Below, in pieces: positions 47,635 through 56,712 of a stretch of DNA of 64,000 nucleotides. The notes beneath the pieces were generated by a model. The model was not told the origin of the DNA. It saw nothing but the letters and a program-made list of their open reading frames with translations, and ran no database searches. The first letter of the stretch is position 1, and each line of letters opens with the position of its first letter. The translations under genes were made by a program, and so were the position numbers. The stretch comes from Mycobacterium gordonae (GTDB lineage Bacteria; Actinomycetota; Actinomycetes; Mycobacteriales; Mycobacteriaceae), in NCBI RefSeq assembly GCF_001417955.2, contig NZ_LKTM01000372.1, positions 108,500 through 172,499 of the forward strand, given 5' to 3'.

Positions 47635-49302
47635 TCAGGTGATGTCGTCGGCGACACCGCGGCCGGCGGCGCGACCGGAGAAAATGCAGCCACCCAGGAA
47701 GGTCCCTTCCAAGGCTCGGTAACCGTGCACCCCGCCGCCACCGAAGCCGGCGGCCTCGCCCGCCGCGTACAACCCAGTGATCGGGGTGCCGTCGGACTTG
47801 AGCACCCGGGAATCCAGATCGGTCTCGATGCCGCCCAACGTCTTTCGGGTCAGAATGTGCAGTTTGACGGCGATCAGCGGCCCGGCCTTGGGGTCGACCA
47901 GCCGGTGTGGCGCCACCACCCGGCCCAGCCGGTCGCCGAGATAACCTCGGGCGGCCCGGATCGCGGTGATCTGACCGTCCTTGGTGAACTTGTTGGCCAC
48001 CTCACGATCGCGGGCGGTGACCGCGGCCGCCACGGTCTCGTAGTCCAGCGGATCCACATCGGGTAGCCCGTTCATGGCCTCCACCAACTCCGGCAAGGTA
48101 TCGGCACTGACGAAGTCCACGCCGCGGTCGATGAACGCCTGCACCGGCGCTGGGGGGCCGGACCGGGCCCGCGCCCGCACCAGGCGACGCACGCTCTGCC
48201 CGGTCAGGTCGGGGTTCTGCTCCTGACCCGAAAGTGCGAATTCTTTCTCAATGATTCTGGCGTTCAAGACGAACCAGGTGTAGTCGTAGCCGCTCGCCGC
48301 GATGTACTCCAAGGTGCCCAGCGTGTCGAAACCGGGGAAAAGCGGTACCGGCAAGCGATTTCCCGCGCCGTCCAGCCACAGCGACGACGGGCCGGGAATG
48401 ATCCGGATGCCGTGCTGCGGCCAGATCGGGTCGTAGTTGGTGATGCCCTCGGTGTAGTGCCACATCCGGTCGGGGTTGATCACCCGCGCACCGGCTTTCT
48501 GGGCGATGCCGATCATCCGGCCGTCGACGTGGGCCGGCACGCCGCTGAGCAACTGCTTGGGCGCCCGCCCCATCCGGCGCGGCCAGTTCTTTCGCACCAG
48601 GTCGTGGTTGCCCCCGATGCCCCCACTCGTCACCACTACCGCTGAGGCCCGAAATTCGAACTTGCTCAGAGCCTTTCGTGACGATGCCACTCCACGTGGT
48701 TCATTGGAGGGCTCCAGGACGGTGCCCCGAACCCCGGTCACCGCGTCGCCCTCCACGATCAGCCGGTCGACCTGATGGCGATGCGCGAAACGCACGTTCG
48801 GCCGGTCGCGCAGCTGCCGCGCGAAAATCTCCACCAGAGCGGGACCAGTGCCCCAGGTGATGTGGAAACGCGGCACCGAATTGCCGTGTCCCTGCGCGTC
48901 ATAGCCGCCGCGCTCGGCCCAGCCGACCACCGGGAAAATCTTCAGCCCGCGGGCCCGCAGCCAACTGCGCTTCTCCCCCGACGCGAAATCGACGTAGGCG
49001 TGCGCCCATTGTTCCGGCCAATAGTCCTCGGGACGGTCGAAGGCGGCCGTCCCGAGCCAATCCTGCAGGGCGAGTTCGTGACTGTCGCGGATTCCGAGCC
49101 GCCGCTGCTCGGGGCTGTCGACGAAGAACAGGCCGCCGAACGACCAGTAGGCCTGACCACCGAGGTTGGCGCTGTTCTCCTGATCCACGATGAGCACCCG
49201 CAGGCCACGGTCCACCAGTTCGCACGCCGCCACCAGCCCGGCGAGGCCGGCCCCCACGATGATCGCGTCAGCTGTGAAGGCGTCCGAACCCGCATCGCTC
49301 AT
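47635..49302 (-). CDS. FAD-binding dehydrogenase, KSTD/fumarate-reductase type
   Basis: A 555-residue flavoprotein. The FAD dinucleotide loop IIVGAGLAGLVAACEL is at ~14-29, QENSANLGGQAYWSFGG near 41-57, SGGIGGNHDLVRK near 239, and the C-terminal FAD site GLYAAGEAAGFGGGGVHGYRALEG near 508. It belongs to the family of 3-ketosteroid delta1-dehydrogenases and fumarate reductases. Orthologue of Rv0785, whose true substrate is not settled. Its start lies 45 bp after the end of the deacetylase-like gene on the same strand. Confidence 0.88.
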   Translation of the reverse strand: MSDAGSDAFTADAIIVGAGLAGLVAACELVDRGLRVLIVDQENSANLGGQAYWSFGGLFFVDSPEQRRLGIRDSHELALQDWLGTAAFDRPEDYWPEQWAHAYVDFASGEKRSWLRARGLKIFPVVGWAERGGYDAQGHGNSVPRFHITWGTGPALVEIFARQLRDRPNVRFAHRHQVDRLIVEGDAVTGVRGTVLEPSNEPRGVASSRKALSKFEFRASAVVVTSGGIGGNHDLVRKNWPRRMGRAPKQLLSGVPAHVDGRMIGIAQKAGARVINPDRMWHYTEGITNYDPIWPQHGIRIIPGPSSLWLDGAGNRLPVPLFPGFDTLGTLEYIAASGYDYTWFVLNARIIEKEFALSGQEQNPDLTGQSVRRLVRARARSGPPAPVQAFIDRGVDFVSADTLPELVEAMNGLPDVDPLDYETVAAAVTARDREVANKFTKDGQITAIRAARGYLGDRLGRVVAPHRLVDPKAGPLIAVKLHILTRKTLGGIETDLDSRVLKSDGTPITGLYAAGEAAGFGGGGVHGYRALEGTFLGGCIFSGRAAGRGVADDIT

Positions 49303-49347
49303 GTCGAAACAGGGTAGTGCCCCCGCTGCGGTGCCACCGGCCGAGCG

Positions 49348-50052
49348 TCAGGCGGCGTCGAGTACCGCTCTGCCGGAACGCCAGCTGTACACCGAAGGCG
49401 CGCAGTCCTGCAGCAGCGCCAGGTCGACGGCATCCAGCATCGCCTGCCGGGGCCCGGGCTTGCGCAGATGACGGGCCGCCACGGCGATCCGTACCACACC
49501 CCCGCGCCGCGCGATCCGGTCGGCGGACAACACCACCATCCGGCACCACCACGGCTCGGCCAGGAACCCTTCGCCGATACCGAGCACCCGGGCCCGCACC
49601 GTGTGATCGCGGACCAGGTCGGTCATTCCGTACGCGTCGGCGACGAAACGAAAGCCGTTGTTCGGCAGTGCCTTGATGACTCCCGGGGAGACGAGCCAGC
49701 CGGGTGCCGCAAACAGCCGGGTGCGCAGGCCGAGATGCTCGAGCACTCGGTCGGCGGCCTTGATGCGCAAGTTGGCTTCGTGGGCGTGCAGCGTGGCGAA
49801 CTCACCACGTCGCTTCTTCGTGGCGGCCTCGTTGTAGCCGTGCAGCACCAGGGCATCGCCGCGGGCACGCCGCTCGGTCAACCACTCCACGGTTCGCGGG
49901 TCGCGGTCGAGCCGGTAGTCACTGCCCAGCCGCGGCGCCGCAAGCAACGACACCGGCACCGAACGGGCATCCATCTGCGCGCAGAAGTCCGCGACATCGC
50001 CCAACGTTTGCTCGCCGATCCCTGAAACCGAGACGATCAGTTTTCCAGACAT
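49348..50052 (-). CDS. DUF2334 polysaccharide-deacetylase-like protein
   Basis: A 234-residue protein of the DUF2334 group, related to NodB-type deacetylases. It starts LIVSVSGIGEQTLGDV with a strand-turn as in the barrel of the family, has ALVLHGYNEAATKKRRGEF near residues 70-88 (conserved His), and FAAPGWLVSP near 117. No signal peptide is evident. Orthologue of Rv0784. ATG at 50052; divergent from the EmrB gene, and in one direction with the flavoprotein gene. Confidence 0.78.
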   Translation of the reverse strand: MSGKLIVSVSGIGEQTLGDVADFCAQMDARSVPVSLLAAPRLGSDYRLDRDPRTVEWLTERRARGDALVLHGYNEAATKKRRGEFATLHAHEANLRIKAADRVLEHLGLRTRLFAAPGWLVSPGVIKALPNNGFRFVADAYGMTDLVRDHTVRARVLGIGEGFLAEPWWCRMVVLSADRIARRGGVVRIAVAARHLRKPGPRQAMLDAVDLALLQDCAPSVYSWRSGRAVLDAA

Positions 50053-50190
50053 ATTTGCAGTTTGCCGAGCACAAGTGTCGAAGCGGTGAAGGACACACGG
50101 ACGGCAGACGTATATCCGGCCTTTGATCTGCTCGAACGGGCCTCCCCATGAGGCGGGCGTCACAATCAATTAGATATGCTCAGCAACGCC

Positions 50191-51786
50191 ATGGATAAGG
50201 CGCCATCCGCACCGGCCGACGCCGCGTTGCCCACCACCCCGACCGGAGACGCAACGGGAGAGTCGACCGCGCCCGGCTATCCCGACAAGCTCGACGCGGC
50301 CACCCTCCGCGTCGCCGGGGTGTGCATCCTGGCCTCGGTGATGATGTCGGTGGACACCACCGTCGTCAGCGTCGCGCAGCGCACGTTCATCGTTCAGTTC
50401 GAATCCACCCAGACCGTCGTCGGCTGGACCATGACCGGCTACACGCTGGCCCTGGCCACCGTGATTCCGTTGGCCGGCTGGGCGGCCGACCGCTTCGGCA
50501 CCAAACGCCTGTGGATGGGTTCGGTGGTGGCGTTCATGGTGGGCTCGCTGCTGTGTGCGATAGCGCCGAGCATTCTGCTGCTGAACATATTCCGGGCGGT
50601 GCAGGGGATGTGCGGCGGCATGCTGATGCCGTTGGGGTTCACGATCTTGACGCGCGTCGCGGGCCCGAAGCGGCTGGGACGTCTGATGTCGGTACTGGGT
50701 ATCCCGATGCTGCTCGGCCCCATCGGGGGGCCGATCCTCGGCGGCTGGCTGATCAACGCCTTCAGTTGGCCCTGGATATTCCTGATCAATCTGCCAATCG
50801 GGTTGTGCGCGTTCATCCTTGCCAAGTTCCTGTTCCCGCGGGACGATCCGGCGCCTTCGGAGACGTTCGACGTCATCGGCGTGCTGTTGCTGTCACCCGG
50901 GCTCGCCACGTTTCTGTTCGGGGTGTCCTCAATCCCCGGCCGCGGCACACTGGCCGACCGCCAAGTGCTCATACCGGTGATCATCGGCTTGGCGCTGATC
51001 ACGGCCTTCGTCCTGCATGCGTGGTACCGGGCAGATCACCCGCTCATCGACCTGCGACTGTTCCGGGTTCCAGCGGTCACCCAGGCCAATGTCACCGCAT
51101 TCATCTTCTCGATCGCCTTCTTCGGGTCCATGCTGCTGCTTCCCAGCTATCTGCAGCAGGTGATGGGACAGACTCCGATGCAGTCCGGGTTGCACCTGAT
51201 TCCGCAGGGACTCGGCGCCATGCTGACCATGCCGTGGGCGGGGGTCTTCATGGACCGCAAAGGGCCCGGGAAGAGCGTGCTGTTCGGCATCTCGCTCATC
51301 ACGGTCGGGTTGGCCTTCTTCACCTTCGGGGTCGCCCGGCAGGCCGTTTTCTCACCCGTCCTGCTACTGGGACTGGGCATCATGGGCATGGGCATGGGTT
51401 GCACGATGATGCCGCTGTCCGGGGCGTCGGTGCAGGCACTGAACCCGCACCAGATAGCCCGCGGTTCGACGCTGATCAGCGTCAACTTCCAGGTGGGCGG
51501 CTCGATCGGGACCGCGCTGATGTCGATGGTGCTGACCAGCCAGTTCAATCGCAGTGAGAACATCACCGCGGCAAACGAATTCGTGCGCCGCAAGCAGGAG
51601 GCCGCGCGGCGCGGGGTGCCGCTGGACCCGTCCGCGGTGCCGCAGCGGACCCTGAGCCCTGACTTCGCCACCAATCTGCTGCACGATCTATCGCACGCCT
51701 ACACCGTGGTGTTGGTGATCGCGGTCGCCCTGGTGGCCACCACGTTCGTCCCGGCATCGTTTCTGCCGAAAAAACCGGCCGTCTAG
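50191..51786 (+). CDS. emrB: EmrB/QacA-type MFS multidrug exporter, DHA2 family
   Basis: A 531-residue proton-driven exporter with about 14 hydrophobic helices after a ~35-residue Pro/Thr-rich start. Motif C-like and DHA2 signatures are visible: MSVDTTVVSVAQRTF near 52, GWAADRFGTKRLWM near 95 (motif A), and GGMLMPLGFTILTRV. I take ATG 50191 because TATGCT at 50175-50180 would start transcription near 50188; an upstream ATG at 50176 lies inside that box. Orthologue of Rv0783c. Its stop overlaps the convergent ptrB stop by 2 bp. Confidence 0.9.
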   Translation: MDKAPSAPADAALPTTPTGDATGESTAPGYPDKLDAATLRVAGVCILASVMMSVDTTVVSVAQRTFIVQFESTQTVVGWTMTGYTLALATVIPLAGWAADRFGTKRLWMGSVVAFMVGSLLCAIAPSILLLNIFRAVQGMCGGMLMPLGFTILTRVAGPKRLGRLMSVLGIPMLLGPIGGPILGGWLINAFSWPWIFLINLPIGLCAFILAKFLFPRDDPAPSETFDVIGVLLLSPGLATFLFGVSSIPGRGTLADRQVLIPVIIGLALITAFVLHAWYRADHPLIDLRLFRVPAVTQANVTAFIFSIAFFGSMLLLPSYLQQVMGQTPMQSGLHLIPQGLGAMLTMPWAGVFMDRKGPGKSVLFGISLITVGLAFFTFGVARQAVFSPVLLLGLGIMGMGMGCTMMPLSGASVQALNPHQIARGSTLISVNFQVGGSIGTALMSMVLTSQFNRSENITAANEFVRRKQEAARRGVPLDPSAVPQRTLSPDFATNLLHDLSHAYTVVLVIAVALVATTFVPASFLPKKPAV

Positions 51787-53897
51787 TCCTGCGCGGTCGT
51801 CAACAGCCACGAGTACTGGAAAGCGGTTTCCTTCCACCGTTCATAGCGGCCGCTGATTCCACCGTGTCCGGCTTTCATCTGGGTCTTCAACAACACCGGA
51901 CTGCCTTGCGAACCGGCACCGTCAGTGTTCGCGTGGCGCAGCGCGGCTACCCACTTGGCGGGTTCGACGTAGTAGACCCGGGTGTCGTTCAGCGACGTCA
52001 TCGCCAGGATCGCCGGATACCGCTTGGCCTCCACGTTCTCGTACGGCGAATACGACTTCATGTACGCGTAGACATCGCTGTCGGTCAACGGGTTTCCCCA
52101 CTCATCCCATTCGGTGACAGTCAGCGGCAGCGAGGGATCCAGGATGGTGGTCAACGGGTCGACGAAGGGCACCTGCGCCAGGACGCCGGCGAAGAGTTCC
52201 GGCGCCATATTGGCCACCGCGCCCATCAGCAACCCACCGGCACTGCCCCCCAGCGCCACCAGTTGCCGCGGGGTGGTCAGCCCGGTGTCGACGAGATGCT
52301 GTGCCACCGCGATGAAGTCGGTGAAGGTGTTCTTCTTTTCCAGCAGCTTGCCGTGCTCGTACCACAATCGGCCCATCTCACCGCCGCCGCGGACATGGGC
52401 GATGACGAACACCATGCCGCGGTCCAGCAATGAAAGCCGGGCAATCGAGAACCGCGGGTCCTCGCAGATCTCGTAAGCGCCGTAGCCGTAAACCAGTGCC
52501 GGAGCTGGAAATTCGATGCCTGCCCGATGGACGATCGAGATCGGCACCCGGGTGCCGTCTGCCGTCAGCGCCCAGTCGCGGCGCTCGACGTAATCCTCAC
52601 GGCGGTAACCGCCCAACACCGGTTGTTCTTTGAGCAGGGTGCGTTCCCCGGTGGCCAGGTCGAGGTCGTAGATCCGCGCCGGTGTGACGAATGACCCGGC
52701 TCCCACCCGCAGCCTGGGTGAGCGCCAGTTCGGGTTGGCCCCCAGCCCGGCCGACATCAGTTCGGAGTCGAACGCGATCTCCTGCGGCTCATCGTAACTG
52801 CCGTCGGAGCCGAACGGCCACAACTGGATTCGCGGCAGCGCTGCCCGGCGATAGCTGACCACCAGGTGGTCGGCGAAGGCGTCCACGCCGTCGAGACGCA
52901 CATCGTCGCGGTGCGGGATGAGGGTGCTCTGCCGGGTCGGGTCGGCGACGGGCGCCTCGACCAGGGTGAAGTTCACCGCGTCCTCGTTGTGCAGGATCAG
53001 GAACCTGTCCTGCCCACCCACCACGGCGTGCTCCACCGAGTACTCGACGCCCTCGCGCCGCGGCAACACGACGGTGAACTCGGCGTCGGGTTCGGCCGCG
53101 TCCGCGTAGCGCACCTCCGAGGTGACCGACGACCCGGCCGCGATCAGCACATAGGCGTTGCTGCGGGTGCGGCCCACGCCCACCCAGAACCGTTCGTCGG
53201 GTTCGTGATAGACCCGCTCGGACGGTCCGCCCGAACCGAGCCGGTAACGCCACACCGTGTCGGGACGCCAGGCCTCGTCGACGGTGCTGTAGTAGACGGT
53301 GCGATTGTCGGCCGCCCAGGTAGCACCCGCGCCGATATCGGCGATCTCGTCGGGATATACCTCGCCGGTGCGTAAGTCCTTGAATCGCAGGGTGTATCGT
53401 TCGTCGCCCTTGACGTCGACGGAGTAGGCCAGCAGATTGGCGTCGAGGCTGACACTGGCGGCACCCAGTGCGAAGAAATCGTGACCGTCGGCTTCGATGT
53501 TCTCGTCGAGGAGGACCTGCTCGCCGGGAATCTCGGTGTGCTCGTCGAACTGCGGGGGTGTCCAGTCGTCGGGATCGCTGACCGGGCAGCGGCAATGGAC
53601 ACCGTACTGCTTGCCTTCGAAAGTCCGGGCGTAGTACCACCAGTCGCCGCGCCGGGTCGGGACCGACAGGTCGGTTTCCTTGGTGCGCGACTTGATCTCG
53701 TCAAAGATCTGCTGCCGCAAGGACTCCAGGTGGGCGGTGCTCTGGTCGGCATACTCGTTCTCGGCTTCGAGGTAGCCGATGACCTCAGGGCTGTCCTTGT
53801 CCCGCAGCCACTCGTACGGGTCGATGAAGACATCGCCGTGGAATTCGCGGCGTTTCTCTACCCGTTTGGCGACGGGCGGCACCGGCGCGTCGGTCAT
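51783..53897 (-). CDS. ptrB: Oligopeptidase B / prolyl-oligopeptidase family protease PtrB
   Basis: A 704-residue S9 serine protease. A beta-propeller covers ~70-420 and the alpha/beta hydrolase domain ~430-704. The catalytic triad is present: Ser in ALGGSAGGLLMG near 549, Asp in TSLNDTRV near 633 and His in KAGHGGISGR near 673. It cleaves after basic residues in short peptides. In M. tuberculosis the gene is split into ptrBa and ptrBb; here one frame runs through. The ATG overlaps the purC stop (ATGA), so it is co-translated with purC. Confidence 0.93.
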   Translation of the reverse strand: MTDAPVPPVAKRVEKRREFHGDVFIDPYEWLRDKDSPEVIGYLEAENEYADQSTAHLESLRQQIFDEIKSRTKETDLSVPTRRGDWWYYARTFEGKQYGVHCRCPVSDPDDWTPPQFDEHTEIPGEQVLLDENIEADGHDFFALGAASVSLDANLLAYSVDVKGDERYTLRFKDLRTGEVYPDEIADIGAGATWAADNRTVYYSTVDEAWRPDTVWRYRLGSGGPSERVYHEPDERFWVGVGRTRSNAYVLIAAGSSVTSEVRYADAAEPDAEFTVVLPRREGVEYSVEHAVVGGQDRFLILHNEDAVNFTLVEAPVADPTRQSTLIPHRDDVRLDGVDAFADHLVVSYRRAALPRIQLWPFGSDGSYDEPQEIAFDSELMSAGLGANPNWRSPRLRVGAGSFVTPARIYDLDLATGERTLLKEQPVLGGYRREDYVERRDWALTADGTRVPISIVHRAGIEFPAPALVYGYGAYEICEDPRFSIARLSLLDRGMVFVIAHVRGGGEMGRLWYEHGKLLEKKNTFTDFIAVAQHLVDTGLTTPRQLVALGGSAGGLLMGAVANMAPELFAGVLAQVPFVDPLTTILDPSLPLTVTEWDEWGNPLTDSDVYAYMKSYSPYENVEAKRYPAILAMTSLNDTRVYYVEPAKWVAALRHANTDGAGSQGSPVLLKTQMKAGHGGISGRYERWKETAFQYSWLLTTAQD

Positions 53898-54781
53898 GCA
53901 CCGATCCAGTCTTCGAAACGCAGGCCCGAAATCCGTTCGTAGGCTTCGATGTAACGGCCGCGGGTGGCTGCGATGATGTCGTCCGGCAGCGGCGGCGGCG
54001 GTTCGGTGCCATGTCGGTCCCAGCCCGACTCGGGGCTGGTGAGCCAGTTACGGACGAACTGCTTGTCGAAGCTGTTCTGCACCACGCCGGGCCGGTACTC
54101 ATCGGCCGGCCAGTACCGCGAGGAGTCGGGGGTGAAGATCTCGTCGGCCAACAGCAGATTGCCGTTGCGGTCGGTGCCGAACTCGAACTTGGTGTCCGCG
54201 ATGATGATTCCTCGCGTCAACGCGTGGTCGGCGGCCTGCACGTAGATCTGCAGCGTGCGGTCCCGCAGTTCGTTGGCCGCCACGGCGCCCACCAGTTCGA
54301 TCACCCGGTCGAACGGGATGTTCTCGTCATGGCTGCCCAGCTCCGCCTTGGTGGCCGGGGTGAACAACGGCTCGCTGAACTTGCTGGCTTCGACCAGCCC
54401 CGGCGGCAACGCGATACCGCAGACCTTTCCGGTGGCCTGGTAGTCCAGCAGTCCCGAGCCGGTCAGGTAGCCGCGGGCAACGCACTCCACCTCGAGCATC
54501 TCCAGCCGGTGCACCAGCAGCGCCCGGCCGAGCACCTCCTCGGGGATGCGGGGGTCGTCGGGCGGCCCGGCCAGGTGATTAGGCGCGTCCACGAGTCCGA
54601 AGAAAAAGACGCTCATCGCGGTCAGGATGCGGCCCTTGTCGGGAATCACGCTGTCCAGGATGAAGTCGTAGGCGGAGATCCGGTCGCTGGCGACCAGCAA
54701 CAGGTGGTGGTCGTCGACCCGGTAGATCTCCCGAACCTTTCCACTGGCCACATGCTGGTAATCGGACAACGGGGGTCGCAT
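53894..54781 (-). CDS. purC: SAICAR synthetase PurC
   Basis: A 295-residue phosphoribosylaminoimidazole-succinocarboxamide synthase, joining CAIR to aspartate with ATP. Landmarks: SGKVREIYRVDDHHLLLVASDRISAYDF (cut here by the family pattern at residues 13-40), VECVARGYLTGSG near 99, and DTKFEFG near 196 followed by LLADEIFTPDSSRYW. ATG at 54781 has TAGGCT 6 nt upstream, so it is probably leaderless. Coupled to ptrB. Confidence 0.95.
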   Translation of the reverse strand: MRPPLSDYQHVASGKVREIYRVDDHHLLLVASDRISAYDFILDSVIPDKGRILTAMSVFFFGLVDAPNHLAGPPDDPRIPEEVLGRALLVHRLEMLEVECVARGYLTGSGLLDYQATGKVCGIALPPGLVEASKFSEPLFTPATKAELGSHDENIPFDRVIELVGAVAANELRDRTLQIYVQAADHALTRGIIIADTKFEFGTDRNGNLLLADEIFTPDSSRYWPADEYRPGVVQNSFDKQFVRNWLTSPESGWDRHGTEPPPPLPDDIIAATRGRYIEAYERISGLRFEDWIGA

Positions 54782-54787
54782 CGGGTC

Positions 54788-54793
54788 AGCCTA
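54788..54793 (-). promoter_or_regulatory. -10 box of leaderless purC
   Basis: TAGGCT on the minus strand, 6 nt before ATG 54781. Confidence 0.45.
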
Positions 54794-54842
54794 TCGGGCG
54801 AGCCGGCACCATTTGGGGGCGAGCTGTGCTGGTATCGGAGAC

Positions 54843-55460
54843 ATGACGAGGTACCTGCCGTACTCCACCCGGCCCTTCCGCCTGTTCGGTCAACTGATCA
54901 GCGACATCACCATTTCGCTGTGGACCGTGATCTGGGTATTCGTCGGCATCGCGGTGCACGACGCGATCGCGACGATCGCGGAGGCCGGCCGACAAGTGGA
55001 GAGCGGCTCCAAGGACCTGGCCGGCAACCTGGCGTCGGCGGGGCACGGTGCGCACAACGTTCCGTTGCTCGGTGATGCGCTCGGCAAACCGCTCGACGCG
55101 GCCAGCCAGGCGGCGCTGGACGTGGCCGGCGCTGGTCACAGCCTCGATTACACCGCGAGCTGGCTGGCCTGGGTGCTGGCGCTGGCGGTCGCGTCGCCCC
55201 CGATTCTGGCGGTGACCGTGCCGTGGCTGTTGCTGCGGTGGCGGTTCTTCCGGCGCAAGTGGGTGGTGACCGCGTTGGCGGCGACGGCGGCGGGACAGCA
55301 ACTGCTGGCGCTGCGGGCATTGGCCAACCGGTCGCCGGCCAAACTCGCGGCGGTCAGTGCCGACCCGGTCGGCGGCTGGCGCCACGAGGACCCGATGGTC
55401 ATCCGCGGCCTGGCCGCACTGGAACTGCGCGCCGCCGGGATCAGGTTGCGCATGCCCTGA
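54843..55460 (+). CDS. Two-helix membrane protein (Rv0779c-like)
   Basis: A 205-residue membrane protein. Hydrophobic helices lie near residues 16-40 (LISDITISLWTVIWVFVGIAV) and 103-125 (ASWLAWVLALAVASPPILAVT). Between them is an amphipathic stretch with Gly/Ala-rich repeats (DLAGNLASAGHGAHNVP). A cytoplasmic basic patch RWRFFRRK follows helix 2. No enzyme motif is seen. It corresponds to Rv0779c, of unknown function. ATG 54843; a weak -10-like GTATCG is close by. Divergent from purC. Confidence 0.75.
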   Translation: MTRYLPYSTRPFRLFGQLISDITISLWTVIWVFVGIAVHDAIATIAEAGRQVESGSKDLAGNLASAGHGAHNVPLLGDALGKPLDAASQAALDVAGAGHSLDYTASWLAWVLALAVASPPILAVTVPWLLLRWRFFRRKWVVTALAATAAGQQLLALRALANRSPAKLAAVSADPVGGWRHEDPMVIRGLAALELRAAGIRLRMP

Positions 55461-55473
55461 GCCGGCGGCCTCC

Positions 55474-56712
55474 CTAACCCTGGTGCAGTTCCACGACCAA
55501 ATGCCGGATGCCGGTGTGCCGGTTGCTGCGGGTCCACTCCGGCGGTTCCACCAGCCGGACTGCGCCGAACCGGGACAGCAACTCCTCGTAGAGCACGCGG
55601 AGCTCGAGCCGGGCCAGGTTTGCCCCGAGACAGTAGTGCACTCCCTGCCCGAAGCCCAGGTGCGGATTGGGTTTGCGGGTGATGTCGAACTGGGCCGCGC
55701 GCTCGAAGACGGCGTCGTCGCGGTTGGCGGAGCCTTCCCAGATCTGCACTTTCTGACCCGCCCCGATCGCGTGTCCCCCGAGGGTCACGTCGCGGGTGGC
55801 GGTGCGCCGCTTGGACGGTGACGGCGAAGTCCACCGGATGATCTCCTCGACCGCCGTCGGCAACAACCCGAAATCGGCTCGCAGCACGCGTAATTGGTCG
55901 GGATGCTCGGCCAGGGCCAGTAGCCCGCCCGCGACGGCGTTACGCGTGGTCTCCGCGCCGGCGCTGAAGAGCAGGCTGAAGAACAGATACACCTCGAGAT
56001 CGGAGAGGGGCTGGGCGGCTTCGTCTTCGACCATGGCGTTGGCCACCACTGACAGCATGTCGTCGGTCGGCTGCGCACGCTTGGCGGCGATCAACTCCTG
56101 CCCGTAGGTGTACATCCGCGACCCGGCTTCCTCGATGGACAGCTGTGAGAGCGCCGCTTTGCGCGAGCCGCCGAAGTCGAATTGCGGCTCGATGGCCTCG
56201 AACAGCCAATGTCGTTCGCTTTCGGGCACTCCCAGCAGAATGCAGATCATCTGCATCGGCAACTCGGCGGCGATGTCGACCAGGAAGTCGAACGGCTCGC
56301 CGGGCACCACCTCGTCCACCAGGCGGCGGGCCCGGGCCCGCAGGTCGTCCTCGACGCGGCGAATCATCCGGGGCGTGAGCCCGGAGCTGACCAGTCGCCG
56401 GATCTGCGAGTGCCTCGGGTCGTCCATCATGTTGAGCACCTGACCCGCGATCGCCAGATCCTGCAGCAGTGTGCCACCGAACGGACGGGCACCACCCGTG
56501 ACGGACGAGTACGTCACCGGATCACGCAGCACCTCAAGGGTTTCCGCGTGGGTGGCCACCGACCAGAACCCTTCTCCGTCGGGTGTGTTTTCGGTGGGCT
56601 CGTGCCAGAACACCGGCGCCTCGCGGCGGTGGACGGCGAACAGATCGTGCGGGAAGCCGTCGGCGAAGTTGTCCAGATCGGTGAAGTCGATACTGGTCAC
56701 CGCGGCGGTCAC
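55474..56712 (-). CDS. cyp126: Cytochrome P450 CYP126
   Basis: A 412-residue P450. The oxygen-activation motif in helix I is FSAGAETTRN near 246, ExxR is EEIIR near 286, and the heme loop is LGFGQGVHYCLGANLA with the Cys ligand near 361. CYP126A1 of M. tuberculosis has been studied as a drug-target candidate; its natural substrate is not settled. The start GTG at 56710-56712 overlaps the purB stop (GTGA). The same gene pair is seen in M. tuberculosis. Confidence 0.92.
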   Translation of the reverse strand: MTAAVTSIDFTDLDNFADGFPHDLFAVHRREAPVFWHEPTENTPDGEGFWSVATHAETLEVLRDPVTYSSVTGGARPFGGTLLQDLAIAGQVLNMMDDPRHSQIRRLVSSGLTPRMIRRVEDDLRARARRLVDEVVPGEPFDFLVDIAAELPMQMICILLGVPESERHWLFEAIEPQFDFGGSRKAALSQLSIEEAGSRMYTYGQELIAAKRAQPTDDMLSVVANAMVEDEAAQPLSDLEVYLFFSLLFSAGAETTRNAVAGGLLALAEHPDQLRVLRADFGLLPTAVEEIIRWTSPSPSKRRTATRDVTLGGHAIGAGQKVQIWEGSANRDDAVFERAAQFDITRKPNPHLGFGQGVHYCLGANLARLELRVLYEELLSRFGAVRLVEPPEWTRSNRHTGIRHLVVELHQG

